Shown: in pieces, positions 18,289 to 27,088 of the stretch
Position numbering within the stretch: the first letter of the stretch is position 1
Layout: each line of letters opens with the position of its first letter
Origin: Euzebyella saccharophila
GTDB lineage: Bacteria; Bacteroidota; Bacteroidia; Flavobacteriales; Flavobacteriaceae
Reading direction: 5' to 3'
Assembly (NCBI RefSeq): GCF_014855495.1
Contig: NZ_JACYFJ010000002.1
Location: forward strand, 62,001 to 126,000
Length of the DNA stretch: 64,000 nucleotides
Notes under the pieces: model-generated
Database searches by the model: none
What the model was told of the DNA's origin: nothing
What the model saw: the letters and a program-made list of their open reading frames with translations, nothing else
Translations under genes and position numbers: made by a program

Positions 18289-21126
18289 CTAGAAATGGGG
18301 CAATTCCTTTTTAAGAAACTTTGCCGTGTAACTCTTGTTGTCCTTCGCTACTTCTTCCGGTGTTCCTTTTGCAACTACCATGCCACCTCCGCGTCCACCT
18401 TCATAACCAATATCAATGATATAATCCGCCATTTTAATAACGTCCATATTGTGCTCAATGACCAAAATGGTGTTTCCTTTGTTTACCAATCTGTTCAAAA
18501 CTTCCATAAGAACACGAATATCTTCAAAATGAAGCCCGGTTGTAGGTTCGTCTAAGATATAAAAGGTATTGCCCGTGTCCCTTTTTGATAGTTCAGTGGC
18601 TAATTTTATTCGTTGTGCTTCCCCTCCTGAAAGGGTGGTGGATTGTTGCCCTAAGGAGATGTACCCAAGGCCCACATCTTTAATGGTTTTTAGTTTTCTG
18701 TGGATTTTAGGAATATTTTCAAAGAAGTCTACCGCTTCATTAATGGTCATTTCCAAGACATCTGCAATGGATTTTCCTTTGTAGCGTATTTCTAGGGTTT
18801 CCCTATTAAATCGTTTACCATTACAGGTTTCGCAATCAACATAAACGTCCGGCAAAAAGTTCATCTCTATTACCCGAAGTCCGCCTCCTTGACATGTTTC
18901 ACATCTACCGCCCTTTACATTGAAACTGAACCTACCCGGTTTGTAACCTCTGATAGCTGCCTCTGGAGTTTTGGCGAAAAGTGATCGAATCTCACTGAAA
19001 ACGCCGGTGTAAGTGGCAGGATTGGACCGCGGTGTTCTTCCAATGGGCGATTGGTTAATGTCAATAACTTTATCTATATGTTCTAGCCCTTTAATCTTTT
19101 TATAGGGCATGGGTTTTTTGACTCCATTGAAATAGTGGGCGTTCATGATGGGGTAGAGGGTCTCATTGATTAAAGTGGATTTACCACTACCAGAAACCCC
19201 GGTAACTCCAATCATTTTACCTAATGGAAATTCTACGGTGACGTTTTTGAGATTATTGCCCGTGCAGCCAGTTAGGACAATTTTTTTTCCGTTTCCATCA
19301 CGACGTTTTTCCGGAACGGCAATTTCCTTGGCTCCCGTCATGTAGCCTGCGGTTAGCGTATCGTGATTTTTTAATTCCGCTGGAGTACCTTCTGAAATAA
19401 TCTGCCCGCCGTGCTTTCCTGCTTTAGGACCAATATCGATTACATGGTCTGCACGTTCTATCATATCGCGATCATGCTCCACGACAATCACAGAGTTGCC
19501 AATATCTCGTAAGGACTCCAAAGATTGTATCAAACGGGTATTGTCCCTTTGGTGCAAGCCTATACTGGGCTCGTCCAAAATATAGAGCACTCCCACCAAC
19601 TGGGAACCAATCTGTGTTGCCAAACGAATTCGTTGTGCTTCTCCACCCGATAAGGATTTTGAGCTGCGGTTCAAGGAAAGATAATCAAGACCAACATCCA
19701 ATAAAAAATTAATTCTAGCCTTAATTTCCTTGATGATCTCTTCGGCTATTTTCTTTTGGTTTCCAGAAAGACTACTTTCTAGATTTTCAAAAAATTTCGA
19801 GAGGTCCGTAATATCCATATGGGCCAGCTCAGCGATGTTCTTCTCACCAATCTTGAAATTAAGGGATTCTTTGCGCAATCGAGAACCTTCACAAACGGGA
19901 CAGGTAATCTTGTCCATAAAGTCCTTCGCCCACCGCTTCAAGGAGGTGGTGCCAGCCTCTTCGTACTGATTCTTTATAAAATTGGCGATGCCTTCATAAT
20001 CAATTTTGTAGTTGCGCTTTACGCCTAGGGTTTTGGAATTGACTTCAAAACTTTCATTACCCCCGTGCAACAAGACTTTCATTGCTTCCGCCGGTATTTT
20101 TTCAATGGGGTCGGTCAATTCAAATTCATATCGCTGTGCAATAGTTTCTACCTGCTTAAAAGCCCATGATTTTTTATAATCACCCAGAGGTGCAATGCCC
20201 CCTGATTTAATACTGAGCTTTTTATTCGGAAAGATTTTATTTTCGTTAACCTCATGAACATGTCCCAAGCCATTGCAATTGGGACACATTCCTTTTGGGG
20301 AATTGAACGAAAAAGTATTGGGTTCAGGAACAGGGTAGGAAATCCCCGTTGTTGGACACATGAGGTCTCTACTGAAATAACGGGCTTCCGATTCGCCTTC
20401 TTCCAAAATCATGAGCACATTATCTCCGCTGTACATGGCCGTATTAATGGTTTCTGTTAAGCGCTTGTCCATTTCCTCGGAATCGTTCACTTTTAGGCGA
20501 TCGATTACAATTTCAATATCATGGGTCTTGTAACGGTCTACTTTCATACCCTTTACAATATCCTTGATTTCCCCGTCTACCCTAACTTTTACAAAACCTT
20601 GCTTGCCAATCTGTTCAAAAAGTTCCCGATAGTGACCCTTTCTGGATTTAATAGCGGGAGCCAGTACATTTATTTTTTTGCCATTGTAGTATTCTTTAAT
20701 GAGCTCTTGGATTTGTTCATCGCTATAGCTCACCATTTTTTCCCCGGTATTGTAACTATAGGCATCCGCTGCACGAGCGAATAGCAAGCGCAAAAAATCA
20801 TAAATTTCTGTAATGGTTCCTACGGTAGACCGAGGCGATTTGGAAGTGGTCTTCTGTTCAATGGCTATCACAGGGGAAAGGCCATCAATTTTATCTACAT
20901 CGGGCCGTTCCAGGCCACCAAGAAATTGCCTTGCATAGGCTGAAAAGGTTTCTATATAACGACGCTGGCCCTCGGCATAAATAGTATCAAAAGCCAAAGA
21001 GGATTTTCCACTACCGGAAAGCCCTGTTATTACAACCAGTTTTTCTCGGGGGATGGTAACATCTATATTCTTGAGGTTGTGAACGCGGGCGCCCTTTACC
21101 TCTATATTTTCTTCGTAATTAATCAT
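18289..21126 (-). CDS. uvrA: Excinuclease ABC subunit A
   Basis: The 945-residue damage-recognition ATPase has two ABC modules. The first Walker A is GLSGSGKSS and the second GVSGSGKST. Signature motifs are [15 protein letters not shown] and [15 protein letters not shown]. Zinc fingers are [10 protein letters not shown] and CETCQGGG with CETCNGK. With UvrB it finds bulky lesions for nucleotide-excision repair. The ATG at 21126 ([10 protein letters not shown]) fits the family; the frame runs four codons further upstream. It lies 113 bp downstream of the TIGR03915 gene on the same strand, so it may belong to the repair block controlled by the S24 repressor. Confidence 0.96.
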   Translation of the reverse strand: MINYEENIEVKGARVHNLKNIDVTIPREKLVVITGLSGSGKSSLAFDTIYAEGQRRYIETFSAYARQFLGGLERPDVDKIDGLSPVIAIEQKTTSKSPRSTVGTITEIYDFLRLLFARAADAYSYNTGEKMVSYSDEQIQELIKEYYNGKKINVLAPAIKSRKGHYRELFEQIGKQGFVKVRVDGEIKDIVKGMKVDRYKTHDIEIVIDRLKVNDSEEMDKRLTETINTAMYSGDNVLMILEEGESEARYFSRDLMCPTTGISYPVPEPNTFSFNSPKGMCPNCNGLGHVHEVNENKIFPNKKLSIKSGGIAPLGDYKKSWAFKQVETIAQRYEFELTDPIEKIPAEAMKVLLHGGNESFEVNSKTLGVKRNYKIDYEGIANFIKNQYEEAGTTSLKRWAKDFMDKITCPVCEGSRLRKESLNFKIGEKNIAELAHMDITDLSKFFENLESSLSGNQKKIAEEIIKEIKARINFLLDVGLDYLSLNRSSKSLSGGEAQRIRLATQIGSQLVGVLYILDEPSIGLHQRDNTRLIQSLESLRDIGNSVIVVEHDRDMIERADHVIDIGPKAGKHGGQIISEGTPAELKNHDTLTAGYMTGAKEIAVPEKRRDGNGKKIVLTGCTGNNLKNVTVEFPLGKMIGVTGVSGSGKSTLINETLYPIMNAHYFNGVKKPMPYKKIKGLEHIDKVIDINQSPIGRTPRSNPATYTGVFSEIRSLFAKTPEAAIRGYKPGRFSFNVKGGRCETCQGGGLRVIEMNFLPDVYVDCETCNGKRFNRETLEIRYKGKSIADVLEMTINEAVDFFENIPKIHRKLKTIKDVGLGYISLGQQSTTLSGGEAQRIKLATELSKRDTGNTFYILDEPTTGLHFEDIRVLMEVLNRLVNKGNTILVIEHNMDVIKMADYIIDIGYEGGRGGGMVVAKGTPEEVAKDNKSYTAKFLKKELPHF

Positions 21127-21239
21127 TTTCGATAGCAAAGCTGCAAAGGTACGGTTTTAAGCACGAATCTTGAAGCTGACCTTATCTATTTCTAGCGCTC
21201 TAAAGCTTTAGATTTTAAGGCAATCAACACCATATTCTG

Positions 21240-22016
21240 CTATACAACTTCCCTTTTTTCGCTAAGGTATTTCCAATACCTTTTGGGTACATGCTGTTGA
21301 TGCAATTTTAGATTGATCCTACTTTTGATATTGGTGCTTTTAAAGTAATTGTTCCAAAGATCTTGAAAGTCATATTCGGCAGCGGTGAGCGTTTCACTTT
21401 TATGAATGCTATTGGTCAGTAATTCTTTTAAATCCATGGTGACAATCTCTACTTTTTTTAAATCGTAATAGAGTCCGTATTTACGCTTTACATCATAAAT
21501 CAACCAATACTGGTCCGCATATCTACTTCTAAAGTGTTTTGAAATCAGTGGGAGTACATTAAAATCTGGTTCTATGTTCGCAAAATAAATACCGTCTTTG
21601 GTAAGCTGAAAGCGCACAAAAGCTTCCATTCGATGTTTTTCCCGACCCACGGATTTTGCCAGTTGGGAAGTTTTTAGGACTATTCCATCAGAATAATCAG
21701 AAGGGGAAGCATCTTGTTTTGAAAACAATTTTCTAATATAACGGTACAAAAGCATCTCTATACCCCTGCTTTCACTTAAAAAGGCAAAATAGATTTGCTT
21801 GATGGCTGTATGGCTTTTTTTGTCAATACCGTACCACACCCGTTTCGCTTTTTCACTGTCCGTGATGACCGTTTCCGATTCAGAAAACAATCCACTTTGG
21901 TATTCGTCCTCCCTTTGAATATCGCTTACGGATACTTTTTCATCAAAGGCTGTAAAAACCGCAGTTAAAAAGCCGTTGAAACTACCATCATAAACTAAAA
22001 TTTTTGAATTGATCAT
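21240..22016 (-). CDS. TIGR03915/DUF4130-type putative DNA repair protein
   Basis: The 258-residue protein opens with ILVYDGSFNGFLTAVFTAF and continues with RIEM-type helices (RGIEMLLYRYIRKLF), then KREKHRMEAFVRFQLTKDGIYFA and PKRYWKYLSEK at the end. It is the regular partner of the TIGR03916 radical-SAM gene, which lies 31 bp upstream. The pair is predicted to modify or repair nucleic acid, but the chemistry is unknown to me. The block faces a LexA-like repressor gene, supporting a DNA-damage role. No signal peptide or membrane segment is seen. Confidence 0.85.
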   Translation of the reverse strand: MINSKILVYDGSFNGFLTAVFTAFDEKVSVSDIQREDEYQSGLFSESETVITDSEKAKRVWYGIDKKSHTAIKQIYFAFLSESRGIEMLLYRYIRKLFSKQDASPSDYSDGIVLKTSQLAKSVGREKHRMEAFVRFQLTKDGIYFANIEPDFNVLPLISKHFRSRYADQYWLIYDVKRKYGLYYDLKKVEIVTMDLKELLTNSIHKSETLTAAEYDFQDLWNNYFKSTNIKSRINLKLHQQHVPKRYWKYLSEKREVV

Positions 22017-22047
22017 CTTCTAAGTGCTTTAATGTTCATTTAATCTA

Positions 22048-23310
22048 TCATGAAAAGAGTTGCAATTGGTTGGAATATTCTTTTCGAAATTTACCGGAAG
22101 AATTTTGAAGAATGAGGCCTTTTATTCTATCAGGTTCCAAATCTCTGTTTTCCCATTTGCTAGAATCACAGACCATAAAATATTTTGCCCTGTTCAAGGC
22201 AATTCCAATGTTTTTAAGGTGTTCCCAGTTGAGTTTTCTAAATTTCCGGGCGTTTATAATCTTATGAACGGATTGCATCCCAATTCCCGGAATTCTAGCT
22301 AACATGGCTCTATCGGCCCGGTTGACATCCACTGGGAAATGATGCATGTTTCTTAAGGCCCAACCCAGTTTAGGGTCCACATCCATATCCAAGTTTGGAA
22401 AATCGGCATTTAAAATTTCTTTCACGTGAAAACCGTAAAAGCGTAACAACCAATCGGTCTGGTACAGTCTGTTTTCCCTCAATAAGGGTACTTGAGACCC
22501 TATGGCCGGCAATCTTTTGTCTTCCGCAACGGGTACGTAACCGGAGTAATACACCCGTTTCATATGGTAATTTTTGTAGTAATGGGTGGCAGAATACATG
22601 ATGTCCTTATCCGATTCCCCTGTTGCGCCAATTATCATTTGGGTACTTTGGCCTGCTGGCGCGTATTTGGGTGTGCTCTTGATTATTTTTTTCTCCGCCT
22701 TGTATTGAATGATTTCATTCTTGACCTTGAGCATAGGTTTGGTGAAATCTTCATAGTTTTTATCGGGAGCCAGTAATTTTAACCCTGATACCGTAGGAAC
22801 TTCAATATTTACCGAAAGACGATCCGCGTATAACCCCGCTTCTCGCATAAGCTCATCACTTGCACCGGGTATGGATTTTAGATGAATATAGCCATTAAAA
22901 TTTTCTTCTTCCCGAAGCTTTTTGGCTACCGCCACCAAACGTTCCATGGTATAATCGGCATTTTTGAAGATTCCTGAACTTAAAAAGAGACCTTCAATAT
23001 AATTTCTGCGATAGAAGTTGATGGTAAGGTCAACCACTTCCTGAATTTTAAAAGCGGCCCTTTTAATATCATTGCTTTTGCGGGTTACGCAATAAGCGCA
23101 ATCATAAATGCAATAGTTGGTCATTAATATTTTTAATAGGGATACGCAGCGCCCGTCCTCCGTATAGCTATGGCAGATTCCCATGCCCGTACTATTACCA
23201 AGCCCTTTATTCTTGTTTGTCCTGTTACTACCGCTACTGGCGCAGCTAACATCGTATTTGGCAGCATCTGCCAGAATGTTCAATTTTTCCTTAATTCTTT
23301 CGAATGACAT
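22048..23310 (-). CDS. Putative DNA modification/repair radical SAM protein (TIGR03916)
   Basis: The 420-residue radical SAM enzyme has its 4Fe-4S cysteines in CIYDCAYC (Cys 67, 71, 74). Further cysteines occur at about 23, 46 and 55. The TIM-barrel part includes GLFLSSGIFKNADYTMERL and SVNIEVPT. The C-terminal part carries a helix-hairpin-helix DNA-binding motif (MLARIPGIGMQSVHKIINARK is its core, about 337-357). This architecture suggests that it acts on DNA. It is the first gene of a minus-strand block and is divergent from the S24 repressor. A TAATTTTG -7 box lies 21-28 bp before its ATG, inside a repressor-like palindrome. Confidence 0.88.
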   Translation of the reverse strand: MSFERIKEKLNILADAAKYDVSCASSGSNRTNKNKGLGNSTGMGICHSYTEDGRCVSLLKILMTNYCIYDCAYCVTRKSNDIKRAAFKIQEVVDLTINFYRRNYIEGLFLSSGIFKNADYTMERLVAVAKKLREEENFNGYIHLKSIPGASDELMREAGLYADRLSVNIEVPTVSGLKLLAPDKNYEDFTKPMLKVKNEIIQYKAEKKIIKSTPKYAPAGQSTQMIIGATGESDKDIMYSATHYYKNYHMKRVYYSGYVPVAEDKRLPAIGSQVPLLRENRLYQTDWLLRFYGFHVKEILNADFPNLDMDVDPKLGWALRNMHHFPVDVNRADRAMLARIPGIGMQSVHKIINARKFRKLNWEHLKNIGIALNRAKYFMVCDSSKWENRDLEPDRIKGLILQNSSGKFRKEYSNQLQLFS

Positions 23311-23326
23311 AGCATAAAGTGTAATT

Positions 23327-23410
23327 ATTCCAAAATTATGGATTAAATCCTAATTATGGAAATAATCCAAAAAATATATTGGAATATGTCCAAAAAATGT
23401 ATATTTGAAT
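23327..23410. promoter_or_regulatory. Divergent promoter with four TCCA/TGGA palindromes (candidate S24-repressor operator)
   Basis: Four inverted motifs lie side by side: TTCCAAAATTATGGAT (23328-23343), ATCCTAATTATGGA (23347-23360), a TCC-N12-GGA site (23366-23383) and a related TCC-N14-TGA site (23390-23409). The minus-strand -7 box TAATTTTG (23338-23331) lies in the first site. The plus-strand -7 box TATATTTG (23400-23407) lies in the last, with a TTG 18 bp upstream. A protein bound here would block both the radical-SAM promoter and the promoter of the repressor itself. That the adjacent S24 repressor is the binder is inference. Confidence 0.65.
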
Positions 23411-23476
23411 GCTGCTCAGAAAAGTTAATCAGCTTTTTTATGGGGTATGGAATTAACAATCAATAAGTTTTGAAGT

Positions 23477-24241
23477 ATGGAGAACGAGCTAACCTTAAAA
23501 CGATTTACTGATGTACGAAGGGAGTTAGGGTACACCCAGGCGGAATTTGCCAATTTAATCGGAGTTAAAAACACAACTGCGGATATTGAAAGGGGACGTA
23601 CCAAACTCTCTGGAAAAGTGGTGGCCGAGCTTTTAAAGCAATTTAAAATAAATCCGTTGTGGTTGTTTGGTGAAAGTGAGAACAAACATTTGGAAACCTC
23701 GCATACCAGTGTTATTCCTAAAGTGGTCACTGTAGATGCCGAAGACCGTGAGAATATGGTGCTGGTAAATGCGAAAGCTGCTGCCGGCTATCCTCAAAAT
23801 ATCCAGGATACCAGTTGGTATCAACAATTACCAGCTTTTGACCTTCCCATACCGGAATTTAGAAATGCCACCTACCGAGGTTTTCAAGTAGAGGGAGACA
23901 GTATGCTGCCCAATTTAAGGCCGGGGGAGTGGGTTTTGGCAAAAGCCGTTGAGCATATTGACGATGTGAGTCCCAATAAAATGTATGTGGTGGTGCTTCA
24001 AGATGCCGTTTTGGTCAAAAGAATAGAACGTAGGCCCAATTCCAATAATATAACCTTGGTTTCGCTCAATGAATCCTATCCACCGTATGAAATAAAGCCT
24101 TTTCAGGTTCAGGAACTATGGCAGGTGAGCAGTCGTATTACCTTTGGGGAAGACGCAAGCACCGAAAAAGGCCTTCTCAAACAATTACAGGAATCCATGG
24201 AGGAGCTTAAAGGGCAACTCAAGCATGTAAAGAAAGTCTAA
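23477..24241 (+). CDS. LexA-like repressor: XRE helix-turn-helix plus S24 self-cleaving peptidase
   Basis: The 254-residue protein has an XRE-type HTH at about 5-65 (YTQAEFANLIGVKNTTADIERG) and a LexA/UmuD/CI-type S24 domain at about 92-235. All parts of self-cleavage are visible: an Ala103-Gly104 site in KAAAGYP, the nucleophile Ser142 in VEGDSM, and the general base Lys181 in VLVKRIE. So it should lose repression upon RecA-stimulated autocleavage, as LexA and CI do. It is divergent from the radical-SAM repair block and reads away from the shared palindromes, so autoregulation is likely. A coiled tail (LLKQLQESMEELKGQLKHV) ends the protein. No phage genes are nearby. Confidence 0.88.
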   Translation: MENELTLKRFTDVRRELGYTQAEFANLIGVKNTTADIERGRTKLSGKVVAELLKQFKINPLWLFGESENKHLETSHTSVIPKVVTVDAEDRENMVLVNAKAAAGYPQNIQDTSWYQQLPAFDLPIPEFRNATYRGFQVEGDSMLPNLRPGEWVLAKAVEHIDDVSPNKMYVVVLQDAVLVKRIERRPNSNNITLVSLNESYPPYEIKPFQVQELWQVSSRITFGEDASTEKGLLKQLQESMEELKGQLKHVKKV

Positions 24242-24244
24242 TTC

Positions 24245-24679
24245 TTACTTTCTAAAGCTTAGATTATAGACACCACTTTCCCTGATTTTAAATCCGAGAC
24301 TTTTGTAAAGGTTGATGGCAGGAGTTCTATGGTGGCCTGTGAACAACATAACTTCGTCTATGCTTTTTCTTTTTGCTTCCTCAAGCAGGCTTTCCATAAG
24401 CATACGGCCAATTCCCTTTCCTCGGTAGGCCTCATCAACTACAACGTCTTCTACCAATCCCCTAAACCCGGAAACAACTTTATAGGTGGCCATTAGGGCA
24501 ATCCCTACAATTTCTTCCTTTTCATCTTTACAGACCATGAAAATGACATGGTTGTCTTCTTGTAGTACTTGATGTAAGGGGCGGGGGATTATGGTATCGT
24601 TCAGTTGTTTGTACAGGGTTCGAATCCGTTCCTGATTTTTATCGTTAAGTTCAAATTTGTGCAAAACCTCTATCGTCAT
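24245..24679 (-). CDS. GNAT-family N-acetyltransferase
   Basis: The 144-residue protein is a single GNAT domain. The acetyl-CoA pyrophosphate loop is DEAYRGKGIGRMLME (about 92-106). The preceding strands are in GIALMATYKVVSGFRGLVEDVVV, and the end HHRTPAINLYKSLGFK is the usual motif B. It transfers an acetyl group to an unidentified amine. It lies 3 bp from the convergent repressor stop and 21 bp downstream of ggt on the same strand, so it is probably transcribed from the ggt side. Confidence 0.85.
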   Translation of the reverse strand: MTIEVLHKFELNDKNQERIRTLYKQLNDTIIPRPLHQVLQEDNHVIFMVCKDEKEEIVGIALMATYKVVSGFRGLVEDVVVDEAYRGKGIGRMLMESLLEEAKRKSIDEVMLFTGHHRTPAINLYKSLGFKIRESGVYNLSFRK

Positions 24680-24700
24680 GGTAACTTTTTCATTTTATGA

Positions 24701-26398
24701 TTAAAAACCTACGGCGGTATCGTCTCCCCGTTTATCGGCACCACCTTCCAATCGGCCATCTTCCAACACTCGAATAGCGTCTACTTTTCCAATAATAGGA
24801 GTGCGCTCTTCATTAATGTTATAGCCTTTGGCTTTTAAATTATCCTTCAGTTCTCGGGAGAAACCTTCCGGTTCAAAGATAACAACATCCGGCAACCATT
24901 GGTGATGAAATCTGGGGGCATTTACCGCCTCCTGCATGCTCATATTAAATTCATATCCGTTTAAAATGGTCTGAGCCACGGCAGTAATAATAGTGGAACC
25001 TCCGGGTGTACCTACCACCATCCAAAGTTTGCCTTCCTTTTCTACAATGGTGGGAGTCATGCTACTCAGCATTCTTTTTTCTGGGGCGATGCTATTGGCC
25101 TCGGCACCTATGAGTCCGAACATATTGGGCACCCCGGCTTTAGCGCTAAAATCATCCATTTCATTATTTAGAAAGAAACCCAGTTCATCACTATATAATT
25201 TGGACCCATAAGCACCGTTGAGGGTGGTGGTGACAGATACCGCATTTCCTTCTGCGTCAACAATGGAGTAGTGGGTGGTTTCCATACTTTCGGCCATTTG
25301 GATGTTTCCCTCTTTTACCTCCTCGGATTTCGAAGCCTTTTCAAAATAAAAATCGGCCATACGTTCTTCTAAATATGTTCTGCTCAAGAGGACGTCCAGA
25401 GGAATATCCGTAAAATCTGGATCTCCTAAATAATAGTTCCTATCCGCATAGGCGCGGCGTGAAGCTTCCGTAAATAATTGAATCGCTTTTTCCGAATTCG
25501 GCCCAAACTGCCCAATATCGTAAGGCTCGATCATTTTAAAAATCTGATTAATGGTAACCCCACCGCTACTTGGGGGACTCATAGAAATAATCCGTAAATC
25601 TTTATAATTAAAAATAATGGGCTGTCGCCATACAGCTTCGTACTTGGCCAGATCTTCTTCGGTTACGAAACCTCCTTTATCTTGAATAAAGGCGGCCAAG
25701 GTTTGGGCTACTTCACCCTTGTAAAACCCATCATGTCCTTTTTGTGAGATGACACGCATGGTTTTGGCCAGTGCCGGATAAGTAACCATATCGTTCACCT
25801 TACTATTAATGGGGAAGGTGGTGGAGCTATCGTTCACTTCTAAAATTAGTTCTTTGGCCCACTCGAATCGTTTGGCCTGATTTTCAGTAACAACAATGCC
25901 TTTTTCGGCCAATTCGATAACCGGAGCAAAAATTTCTTCCAAGGGCAGGGAACCGAATTTTTTATGAACCGCCATCACGCCGGCTACCGTCCCTGGTACG
26001 CCAACTGCGGTAGCTCCCTTGGTGCTCATATTGGGAATGACATTTCCAAGGGAATCCAAATACATATCCTTATGAGCGGAAAGAGGCGCTTTTTCACGGT
26101 AATCCAATCCGCCTACATCACCATCTGCTTTGCGGTAAACCAAAAACCCACCGCCGCCTAAATTACCCGCAAAAGGGTAGGCTACCACTAAAGCCATTTC
26201 TGTAGCCACCATGGCGTCAAAGGCGTTACCTCCTTTTTTTAAGATTTCAACACCAATTTTAGATGCTTCTTCCCTAGCCGAAACCACCATCGCTTTTTCG
26301 GCTACCACGCCTGTGGGAACTGCTGGTTTGGTACGACAGTTGACAATTGCTAAAAGAGAAAGAAAAAATAAGATTTTTACTAAAGGACTTTTTTTCAT
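24701..26398 (-). CDS. ggt: Gamma-glutamyltransferase
   Basis: The 565-residue Ntn-hydrolase precursor has an N-terminal secretion signal ending LLAIVNC; this may be a lipobox, but Asn before the Cys is unusual. Key motifs are VVAYPFAGNLGGGGFLVY, DYREKAPL and SPPSSGGVTINQIFKMIEPYD in part, the autoprocessing/nucleophile site ETTHYSIVD (Thr at about 374), and GTPGGSTIITAVAQ. It autocleaves into large and small chains and transfers or hydrolyses gamma-glutamyl groups of glutathione in the periplasm. It is a single gene followed by a GNAT gene. Confidence 0.93.
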   Translation of the reverse strand: MKKSPLVKILFFLSLLAIVNCRTKPAVPTGVVAEKAMVVSAREEASKIGVEILKKGGNAFDAMVATEMALVVAYPFAGNLGGGGFLVYRKADGDVGGLDYREKAPLSAHKDMYLDSLGNVIPNMSTKGATAVGVPGTVAGVMAVHKKFGSLPLEEIFAPVIELAEKGIVVTENQAKRFEWAKELILEVNDSSTTFPINSKVNDMVTYPALAKTMRVISQKGHDGFYKGEVAQTLAAFIQDKGGFVTEEDLAKYEAVWRQPIIFNYKDLRIISMSPPSSGGVTINQIFKMIEPYDIGQFGPNSEKAIQLFTEASRRAYADRNYYLGDPDFTDIPLDVLLSRTYLEERMADFYFEKASKSEEVKEGNIQMAESMETTHYSIVDAEGNAVSVTTTLNGAYGSKLYSDELGFFLNNEMDDFSAKAGVPNMFGLIGAEANSIAPEKRMLSSMTPTIVEKEGKLWMVVGTPGGSTIITAVAQTILNGYEFNMSMQEAVNAPRFHHQWLPDVVIFEPEGFSRELKDNLKAKGYNINEERTPIIGKVDAIRVLEDGRLEGGADKRGDDTAVGF

Positions 26399-26416
26399 AT
26401 TCGGTCGGTTGTTTTG

Positions 26417-27007
26417 TTAGTCAATTAGGGATACATATTTGTGTTTTGAAAAGACAATTAGCTCTTCAAAAAAATCTGTGAATTCCTTTTCAAAATCGTC
26501 GTAATGCTTTTCAAGGTCTACAATGGCAAAATTCATTTTTGAACGATTTTGGGTGCGCCGGTTCATACCGTTCAGTACCTTGCCTATACCCTCCATTTTA
26601 GAATAGTTATAGATCCAATTATCGGCAATCATATAGGGCATCATTCTTTTGGTACCCGTGGGCAATATAGGATAGTGGGTTTCCAAAAGGTCGTAAAAAC
26701 TTTCCACGTAGGAAGCCAGCGGAATATCGCTATAATTTTGCCAGTTTTTTGCCAAAAAGTGATCGTAAAAAATATCTACGATGACACGGCTATAGTGGCT
26801 ATAGTTCTTATGCAGGCGTTTGCTGCTGATTTTAGGGATTTGATGTGAATCTGTAAACGTATCGATTTCACGGTGTAGCAAAATTCCTTTTTGAACTTTT
26901 TCAGGCAGGTGGTCAAATTTGTTTCCCCTTATACTATCGGCAATAAAGTTACCAATGGTGATTTCTTCATCGTCAAAAGAAAGGTAGATGTGTGCAAGAA
27001 AATTCAT
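26417..27007 (-). CDS. acpH: Acyl carrier protein phosphodiesterase (AcpH/DUF479)
   Basis: The 196-residue all-helical HD-like hydrolase has NFLAHIYLS at the start, IGNFIADSIRG, LHREIDTFTDSHQ and IVDIFYDHFLAKNW. The His/Asp residues of these blocks form the metal site. The enzyme removes the 4'-phosphopantetheine arm from acyl carrier protein. It is cytoplasmic. It lies 18 bp upstream of ggt on the same strand, with no obvious functional tie. Confidence 0.85.
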   Translation of the reverse strand: MNFLAHIYLSFDDEEITIGNFIADSIRGNKFDHLPEKVQKGILLHREIDTFTDSHQIPKISSKRLHKNYSHYSRVIVDIFYDHFLAKNWQNYSDIPLASYVESFYDLLETHYPILPTGTKRMMPYMIADNWIYNYSKMEGIGKVLNGMNRRTQNRSKMNFAIVDLEKHYDDFEKEFTDFFEELIVFSKHKYVSLID

Positions 27008-27088
27008 TGCCTCGAATTTACAAATTGCTTACGTAGGTTTTGATGCAGACCACTATATTTGCTAAAACTTTTACTAGATTTTTAAAAT

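Noticed and set aside
23477-24241. Prophage CI repressor as a sign of a prophage
   Set aside because: No integrase, structural, lysis or attachment sequences surround it; the neighbours are repair and metabolic genes.
24605-24625. GGTTCGAATCC, resembling a tRNA T-arm
   Set aside because: It lies inside the GNAT coding sequence, and no acceptor, D-arm or anticodon stem can be built around it.
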